From: Corythucha ciliata
Lineage: Eukaryota > Arthropoda > Insecta > Hemiptera > Tingidae
Assembly (NCBI GenBank): GCA_038030265.1
Contig: CM075939.1
Location: 25,029,253 to 25,093,252, forward strand
Direction of reading: 5' to 3'
DNA: 64,000 nucleotides
The notes beneath the pieces were generated by a model. It was not told the origin of the DNA, made no database searches, and saw only the letters and a program-made list of their open reading frames with translations. Positions 57,450 to 64,000 of the stretch are shown here, in pieces (within the stretch, counting starts at the first letter, position 1; each line of letters begins with the position of its first letter). The position numbers and the translations under genes were made by a program.

Positions 57450-60280
57450 GCGTTTACACCGAAGTGTCCAGCTACACTTCTCTCTGGACATAAATGTAAA
57501 ATGTCAGACGTAAATCTCTTGACTGTACTAACCATGGTATTAACCCTGATGACTTCTAGAGTTTGCGTTTACACCATTGCGGTTTGTGCCTGAAGCTAAA
57601 TTTCAAGCTAATAGTGTTGCGGGACCCTTCGATCTAAATGCACCTCATAGAGATTTCCGACCCGGGACCCAACAGGTGTAGGTCCGCCGTTGGTCACAGG
57701 TGTTCTGCTAACCAAGCGTATCTTTGGAGATCATCGCCAAGTATAGTGAAGTGGGTGAAACAATTTGAGGAACACTCACGTGCTGATGACAATTGGTCGC
57801 ATTTTTGTTCCCTTACATCATCAGTGTCAAGTAATGAAGCCGATTCGGCGATTTCCAATGGAATCGGAGCTCGGCAACGACTTTGCTGCCCCCATTTGTC
57901 TCCCGATGTTTTTTTGTTTTGTTCGTCTGAAAAATAAATTGAAAAATTACCGCTGAAAAGAACCGAATCTTAAAAAAACAATAGAAAAAACAATAGGGCT
58001 ACTTTTTTCAAATTTTTTGTTAGGTATTGTATACGCAGAACGCTCCAAGGACAAGATCTCCTATAGCGACAATCTTTTTTGTCTATTACATAGTGTATTT
58101 ATATATTTTTCAAGAATATACCAATAAAAAAGACCCCTTAACCCTGACATGTTTCATCACGGTCTGGAGTTCAAACTACAAGTGAGTGACTACCCAGTAA
58201 TGGTGAAGGGTGTGGTGGGATGCCAGTTAAGAGGGCAAAAAATAACAGGCTGGGGATAATTATTAAATCAATCCGAGGAAGCTCCAGATTAAAGTGGGCA
58301 ATAGGTAGAAATTCGATTTTGTACAGTCCGCATGGTGGGACGTGGGACGAAAAGAAAACTAAATTAAAGGCTGATGTTAAATACCTGTAACGTATCCGGA
58401 GAAATGAATGCCTATAAATTTATTATTGGTCATACTGACAATGTTTGAGCATTGCAAGGGTTTGAACGATTTTGTATTTAAAATATTGGGGTTTAGGCTC
58501 TTAATAACGATGATGACTTAAGGGCCAAATTGAGTTTCAAGCCCATACATTATATGGTCGAGCCGGGTCTAAAACTGTGTCAAAAGGGCAACCGGATGGA
58601 TTGGGACGAAATTGTACGCGCGTAAATCAAAAATAACAAATAGATAAAATACGCCCTTTGTGAGACATTTCTCTCGAACTACTCTAGAAGAAGATTTATC
58701 ACTATTTTATTGCTGCGTGTGTGGTACTAAAACGGTAGAACGTGGAGGGGTGTACGGGAATCGACCTTTCCAAAGAAAGCAGAGCCCTAAAAGAAGTGCG
58801 TGAGATAGACGCATTACGGGCAGAAACCACGACTATGCTAAGAGGCAATAAGAATAAAAGTAAGTATTATTTTCTTTTTTAAATATCAATAAAAGGGAAA
58901 CGAAGAGTGACACAGATAATCAATATTGATACTCTCGCTCTCTGAGCGTAAGGAATTAATTCCTGAAAGAAACGCAACGATGAAGGGGTTTAGAGGGAGC
59001 ATTATCCCATTTCCACGACAAATAATTAAATTGGACCCCATTGCAAGCAATTGTTGACAGGTCACGATTGCATTTCATTGAAGTTTCCTCTCATCATGAT
59101 AATTGTATGCAGACCCGAAGATTCGAACGAATCGTTAGTCGAAAGAATTGGGGGAACGTTTCTGTTTCTTGCTGCGATACGTTCAATAGGAAGTTTCACA
59201 AGCGTGCCAGCTCTTCGAGGAAAATTGCTGACTACAGTTCGGTCTGATTAGATATCCACGATGGGTATCTCCCGATTTCCGCTTCAAATTCACTCATTAG
59301 AAAAATCGAAACGCTATCGAACTACAAAAAAGAGCGGACAAGTTCATCCAACATAATTTAAACTTGCCTGAGTGTGATACGCTCATCTTGGGAGTACAAA
59401 ACATACACGCGACAACTATTGCCGCGAACCGGCAGCCGGACTACTACAAGCACCTGAGGCTTTCAAGTTCAAATACGTTCAAAGAACTGTCGGGACTATA
59501 AATGTGCATTGGGTGGGGGTGAATAGCAAAGGAGGTGCCTTTTTCATTTATTATTGTAAATAATGAGTTTTCAGGGCTTGAGTACAATAGTTGTCGAAAA
59601 CGTTCCGACTATAAATCAAACTTTCGACTATAATAGTAAACTCTCTTCCTGGGCGGAAGGCATCAAACAATTTAAAGCGAGATGGAGAAGTAAGAAAGAG
59701 GTGAATTTTATTTTCAGTGAGTTCATTGTTCTCATCGCCTTCATGAAAGATGGGGAGTACGGATGGGGTATGATTACTGTGACCAGAAGTCCTTCTTTAT
59801 GGATAGAAGGTTCTACTTTATAGTTATAGTGGTCCAAAGAAGATCTTTTGGAATAATCAAGAGGTCCCTAAAAGGTACAAAAACTGCACACTCCTACTCT
59901 AGTACATTAACATGGGTACACATGTGGGTTAACATGGGGCACGGGGCAAGGGTTCAAGGGCAAGAACAAGTATAGAGTCACGGTCAGGGGTCAAGGGGTC
60001 TTCAACTCGTCTTTGTTCGTATAACGATCCTCAAAGCCAGGAACACTCGTAAACCGTAAATTTGCCCCCTGAATCTGGCTAATTAGCATTAAAACTAATT
60101 ATTTTACTTTTTTATAAAACAAAAATATAATGAATTTTCGTCCGAGAAAAGATTTATCAGTGCAAAAATTGCAATTTTTCGAAGAGATGCAGTCAATTTT
60201 GCCAAGAAAAGTTTCCAAATTGGTCAAGTGGTTCAACTTTTACAGATGTTTTTTTTTTTTTTTTTTGTCCAAAATTTCCT
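57450..60280. other. Intergenic, nothing recognised
   Basis: About 2.8 kb without gene, RNA or strong repeat. Frames such as 57638-57937, 59041-59251 and 59563-59823 lack domain or splice support. Confidence 0.4.
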
Positions 60281-60540
60281 AATAATCCAGTCAAATAGTG
60301 TTTAAAATTGCAAAAAAAGTGGAAAAAAATGGAAACCTCGGAATTAATTTTGATTTTTATGTTTTTTGGGGTGCTGAATCCGAAATTTCCTGTTGCGTTT
60401 TGAGATATCGGCGAAAAACGGTGAAATTTTGATACTTTTCTCCATTTTTCAATTTTAACTTCTTGAGAGTGTGACTGACCTGACATGCTATTCCTCCTAG
60501 TTTCGCGCCAGGTGCTCTTAGCATCTGAGGGTTTGAATCC

Positions 60541-61013
60541 AACTTGTGACTAGGGAAGTGACTAGAGTGGAGCGGTAAGGAGGGGAGTAATCCCCTTATT
60601 GTCTTTGTAGAAAAGGGTCTTCTAAACGCAATTAATTCACTAATTGCCGGACATATAAAGGAATTGTGACGTATGCCAATTGACTGACTCGATAGGTGCA
60701 GTTTGAGTTCCGAGAGAGGATTTCTCCTGGGTGTGGATTCGCACTTTGCGTGGACTCCCGGGATATAGCTCAGTTGGTAAGAGCACCTGGCGTGAAACTA
60801 GGAGGTCGTGGGTTCGAATCCCACCTGGGGAGCAATTTTTTCTCGGAACTCAAAACAAGTAAAGAATATTAAGTATTTAATTTAAAGATTAATTTATTTA
60901 TTTTCAGCCTCCCCACTCCCTCGAATTTACAGTTGTGACTAAGGTGGTGCGGTGAGGAGGGGAGTAATCCCCTAATTGTCCGTAGAAAAGGGTCTTCTAA
61001 ACGCATTTAATTG
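60541..61013 (+). repeat. Direct repeats flanking the tRNA-like unit
   Basis: 60541-60640 and 60931-61013 share gttgtgacta-type starts, ggaggggagtaatcccc and gtagaaaagggtcttctaaa. The gggagtaatccc core is itself a small hairpin. Confidence 0.7.
60761..60833 (+). pseudogene. tRNA-like unit (SINE head or tRNA pseudogene)
   Basis: An A box (tagctcagttggtaagagc) gives a good D arm, and cctgg/ctagg an anticodon stem with loop cgtgaaa. gtgggttcgaatcccac is a perfect T arm with a B box. However the acceptor halves do not pair, U33 is replaced by G, and the apparent anticodon TGA would be serine, which needs a long variable arm that is absent. A TTTTTT terminator follows. Shared 3' sequence with the palindrome at 16441-16650 points to a tRNA-derived SINE. 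An inverse copy of its anticodon arm lies at 60493-60520. Confidence 0.65.
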
Positions 61014-61295
61014 AAAAATGGATGGAATGGAGGCTTGATATGGATTTAAGTAGGTGTTATTCTGTGGGAGGGTTTTAGATATCCCCCCCTCTCCGTCACC
61101 GATCCGCCCTTTGATGGTTGTTGTACGTCATGGCATTCCATTTAAACATACTCGAGACATTAGAAGCACGCAGTTCCTGCACGATACGAATCCACATAAC
61201 AATTTTCTGTTTTTCTCTATATAATGCCAATTAAGGACCGACTTTTTTCGGTCCGGTCCTCACAAGAAGACCGGTTTCATCCCTAGTATTGGATA

Positions 61296-61495
61296 GTTCC
61301 ATATCTCATTCAATCCCGGACCACACCCTGAGTTTGAAAATATCCCCCCCCCTTTCCGAGTTCTAAATATCCATATCTGATTCAATTTCAGATCCCCCCA
61401 AGGTCCGAAAATATCCATATCTGATTCAATCCCGGATCCCCCTTGAGTTCTAAAATATCCATATCCTATTCAATCCCTGACCCCCCTTCCCCCTG
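61296..61495 (+). repeat. ~46-50-bp tandem repeat, about four units
   Basis: Units of the form atatccatatctgattcaat, then a C-rich stretch and gagttctaaaa, repeated with small length changes. Confidence 0.7.
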
Positions 61496-61922
61496 AGTAA
61501 AAAGAAGTATCTTTTGTGAAGGGGGGATAACTAATTTTCTGAAGCGCTGTATCTAAAGAACAAATCGTCCGAATAATTCCGTTCGGATCACAACTTGTAG
61601 GAAATTTTGTGTGGTCTTAATGTGTTCATAGTGTGTTTTCATGTCAGTCGCACTCGTAAGCATTTATGAATGAAAATGTGGAAAAAATACTAAAATTTTG
61701 CCGTTTTTCGCTAATATCTCAAAACGCAACGCGAAATTTTGTTGGATAACTTCACATTTGGATTCAGCACCCCAAAAAACATAAAAATCAAATGTAAACC
61801 CGAGGTTTCCATTTTTTTCCACGTCCAACTACCATTTATTTGACTGAATTAAAAAACGTGTTCTGTTTCTTTTTTAAAGCGTCATACTCAGACCAATGCC
61901 ACTGACAATGCTCCCGTATTGT

Positions 61923-62326
61923 CGCTCCGGCAGCTGGCTATCGATAGAGCGCAGCATGCAGCAGGCAGAAATGGCTAATTTTCCAATAAAATTATGATCT
62001 TCCGATTCTAAGTTGCTTGCTCTTACACGTTCCTGACTCGAAGATTCCTCAAGGAACGATCATAAATACGGTGAGTAGTATTTGGAGACAATTTTAAGAG
62101 TTTCAATGCATCGTAAAAAATTCCACTCGAGCTTTTTCCAAGAACAGTGCATCCGCAACAATGGAATACACTTTGAAAAAATGTCAAAATGAAAATAGTG
62201 CATTATTTTAATGAAATGCACTAAAACGTTTTAGAGAAAGCAGTTTAGAATCGTAAAATCATAATTTTCTTTCAAAATTGGCCATTTTTCCCTGCTGCGC
62301 TCAATCCGATAGCCAGATGCCGGAGC
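61923..62326. mobile_element. MITE with ~100-bp arms (CGCTCCGGCA ends)
   Basis: cgctccggcagctggctatc ... gagcgcagca ... aatggctaatttt at the left is mirrored at the right (aaaattggccatt ... tgctgcgctc ... gatagccagatgccggagcg). The centre contains the AGTGCATT hairpin (62190-62228). The cggcagctggc word also occurs at 27118. Confidence 0.75.
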
Positions 62327-63506
62327 GAAAATAAAGGCGAATACAATCACTTTCATGTAAATGAAGACATTAGATGACTTATCTAATGGTTTCTCGCGTC
62401 AAAAAAAAAAAATACAGCGCAAGAGTTGTTGAAATGTTGATGATCATAACTACCCAAAACTTGCTGTTTTGAAGAAAGAAATGCTTTTTTTTTGTTATAA
62501 AATGGTAATTTGCGCCGAAAAACTGCCTGTAAACTAAAACAACTCTCACGAGTGATTTTGACGAGGCACATTGAAGAAGTTTTTTGACCTTGGGAAGGCA
62601 ATATGGTGAGATTTAGCGTGAAATAGTAGGGGTTGAATTTTTTTGAAAAATTAAAATTTCCTGATTTTTTCCGGTTTGAATGGCTGCCAAGGCCACCGAA
62701 AGCGATCAAATTGATCTAAAATAACTTATCCCGACAGAAAAAATTGTGCTCTTTCCGAATCCGTCGTCAGAAATTGCAAAACATTCATTCAGAAGCGAGC
62801 AACTCGCATTTTGTCGAGAAAAGTGACTTAAGCCTTAAAAATCATTAATAAAATCATATCTCGAAGAGTTTTGATTTTCGGACCATAGTCGATGGGGTAT
62901 TTTCAATCACAAATGAGGTCTAATTTCACCCAATGTTTTTGTACAAGCCAAAACCGACCACCCTGTATGTCGTTGGGCTAGGCCCGTATTCGTATAGTCG
63001 TCACTTAAGTTGAGAATTTGCTTATTTCGATTCAAAACAGATGACACGATAATTAGAACTGATTAGAACGAACGAATGATTAATAGACCACCATCATGTA
63101 TAGAGATTCTCGAGTTGACGGCATAAAGCCCCCACCCGAGAGATCAACAGTCTTCTCATGTGTGGCGTACAAGAGCGGAAGAACAAACCCCGGCTCATTT
63201 ACAAGGGGTCGAAGGAGACGATTTTTGATCGTTGATTCGTTGCGTAAATGTATATTAAAAGTGCCCCCGATGTCATGCAAAAGGAGAGAGGACGAGACAA
63301 GGGCGTACCGGCGCGATTGGGGGGGGGAGGGGCGTCCAAGATAAGATTAGCGGAAAGAACGTCTCCCGTCCTTTTGAATTCGGGGCCAGTTGTAAATTAT
63401 TGTCGTCTTGGAAGTGGTAGTGAACGGATAATTTTGAATTAAACAGCGCCTGCGGGAACGGTTCGCGAAAGGAGAAAACAACAACAACAAAAAATTTGTC
63501 AAAATC
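62327..63506. other. Intergenic; MITE half at 62990-63050
   Basis: 62955-62968 (ccgaccaccctgtat) resembles the CAGGGTGGT element end at 8461. 62990-63050 matches the left half of the element at 2644-2766. The rest upstream of 63507 is a likely 5' flank with a G-rich run at 63320-63332. Confidence 0.45.
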
Positions 63507-64000
63507 ATGCCTGCCTGCACTGAGGAGAGTGTCGGGAGACTGTGGCGGCCGGGAAACGGGTATTCAACGCCGCCGAGTCCATCGTCTCCTCTAAGCTGCT
63601 CGCCGCCCTCACCGCCGCGCCTTTTGACCAGGTCGAGCAGTTCGACTTTCACGCTTCTCGACCGGCGGTATTTGACGCCGTCGCCGACTCCTGAGCCAGA
63701 GGATTTGGGCGTTTTGCCTCGTATCATTGGCTGGTATCCGGCGTTTTTCCTGAAATTCACGCGCAACCTTCTCGCCACCCTCGTCTACCTTCTATGGAGT
63801 CAATTTCTACTCATGGGCCCGGCTCTTTGGCTTTCGGCTTGGCTTTGGGTTTTCTGGAAATGCATTCAACTTCCACTGTCTTTGCTCAAATGGTGCCTCA
63901 CACTAATGATAACTCCAAATTCTGAGCGGTCGAGAAAAAAAAGAACAGTCGTGATTTCTGGAGGCAGTACCATACAAACGTTGCACTTAGCGAGGAATTT
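63507..64000 (+). CDS. N-terminal part of a membrane-associated protein, possibly ATP-grasp-like
   Basis: An uninterrupted frame of 164 codons runs from ATG 63507 off the window end. Residues 1-60 are rich in Ser, Pro and Thr and look disordered. Residues about 72-135 are strongly hydrophobic with many Trp and Leu (for example LVYLLWSQFLLMGPALWLSA), consistent with two or three membrane or hairpin segments. A basic patch SRKKR (141-146) follows. Then TVVISGGSTIQTLHLARN (147-164) looks like the first strand, glycine loop and helix of a nucleotide-binding or pre-ATP-grasp fold. The start is the first ATG after several upstream stops. The minus frame 63347-63778 is its shadow. The family is a guess from the last 18 residues; the existence of a gene is well supported by composition and length. 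Confidence 0.72.
   Translation, partial: MPACTEESVGRLWRPGNGYSTPPSPSSPLSCSPPSPPRLLTRSSSSTFTLLDRRYLTPSPTPEPEDLGVLPRIIGWYPAFFLKFTRNLLATLVYLLWSQFLLMGPALWLSAWLWVFWKCIQLPLSLLKWCLTLMITPNSERSRKKRTVVISGGSTIQTLHLARN

Larger units (their letters stand above)
60285..61849. mobile_element. Large inverted-repeat element, family A/B, copy B
   Basis: Arms at 60285-60470 and 61670-61849 are inverse copies (cagtcaaat ends; ggaaacctcgg; gttttttggggtgctgaatc; tttgagatat). They share organisation and several words with copy A (cagtcaaa end, ttttgagaaaatcgcgaaaaac / ttttgagatatcggcgaaaaac). The interior carries a tRNA-like unit, a direct repeat pair and a tandem array. Confidence 0.72.

Noticed and set aside
60761..60833. 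Functional tRNA-Ser(UGA)
   Set aside because: Acceptor stem does not pair, U33 is absent, no long variable arm, and the 3' flank matches a repeat.
63347..63778. 143-residue minus frame near the window end
   Set aside because: Antisense of the better-supported plus-strand gene starting at 63507.

Overview
The window is eukaryotic nuclear DNA from an animal, most likely an arthropod or another ecdysozoan. It is AT-rich and crowded with transposable elements. It holds a multi-exon ciliary-rootlet gene with conventional splice sites, a nuclear gene for mitochondrial malate dehydrogenase, and decayed MULE and hAT transposases of animal type. I see no bacterial operons, CRISPR arrays or complete retroviruses. 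The species cannot be fixed from sequence alone.

Layout. From 1 to 40.5 kb I find no intact gene. The stretch is a mosaic of short inverted-repeat elements (MITE and foldback types, several with TTAA, TA or TWA target duplications), tandem arrays and degenerate minisatellites. The most striking part is 20.9-26.5 kb. There a foldback-like element has inverted arms built from 144-bp tandem units, lies in a 2.2-kb tandem duplication, and is followed by a 165-bp tandem array. Fragments of a MULE transposase (27.5-28.36 kb) and a hAT transposase (28.87-29.66 kb) flank a 500-N gap. Large inverted-repeat elements sit at 8.46-9.65, 33.98-35.51, 38.15-39.90 and 60.29-61.85 kb; the third of these pairs and the fourth are unrelated, but 33.98 and 60.29 share arm sequence.

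Three real genes stand out. Rootletin (+, 40815-50272) can be assembled as 30 exons whose phases all agree, giving about 1,992 codons, close to the roughly 2,000 residues of vertebrate CROCC. Most of its introns are 54-94 bp. Mitochondrial malate dehydrogenase (-, 54293-55300) is a single uninterrupted 335-residue frame. A third gene starts at 63507 (+) and runs off the window; it shows a Pro/Ser-rich N terminus, a hydrophobic membrane region and the start of a nucleotide-binding-type fold.

The genes have no evident shared pathway: one is cytoskeletal, one is mitochondrial TCA-cycle metabolism, one is a membrane protein of unknown role. The rest of the window is best read as an archive of nested transposon insertions. 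Two gaps of exactly 500 N (28365-28864 and 52406-52905) look like fixed-size scaffold joins, so order and distance across them are not proven.
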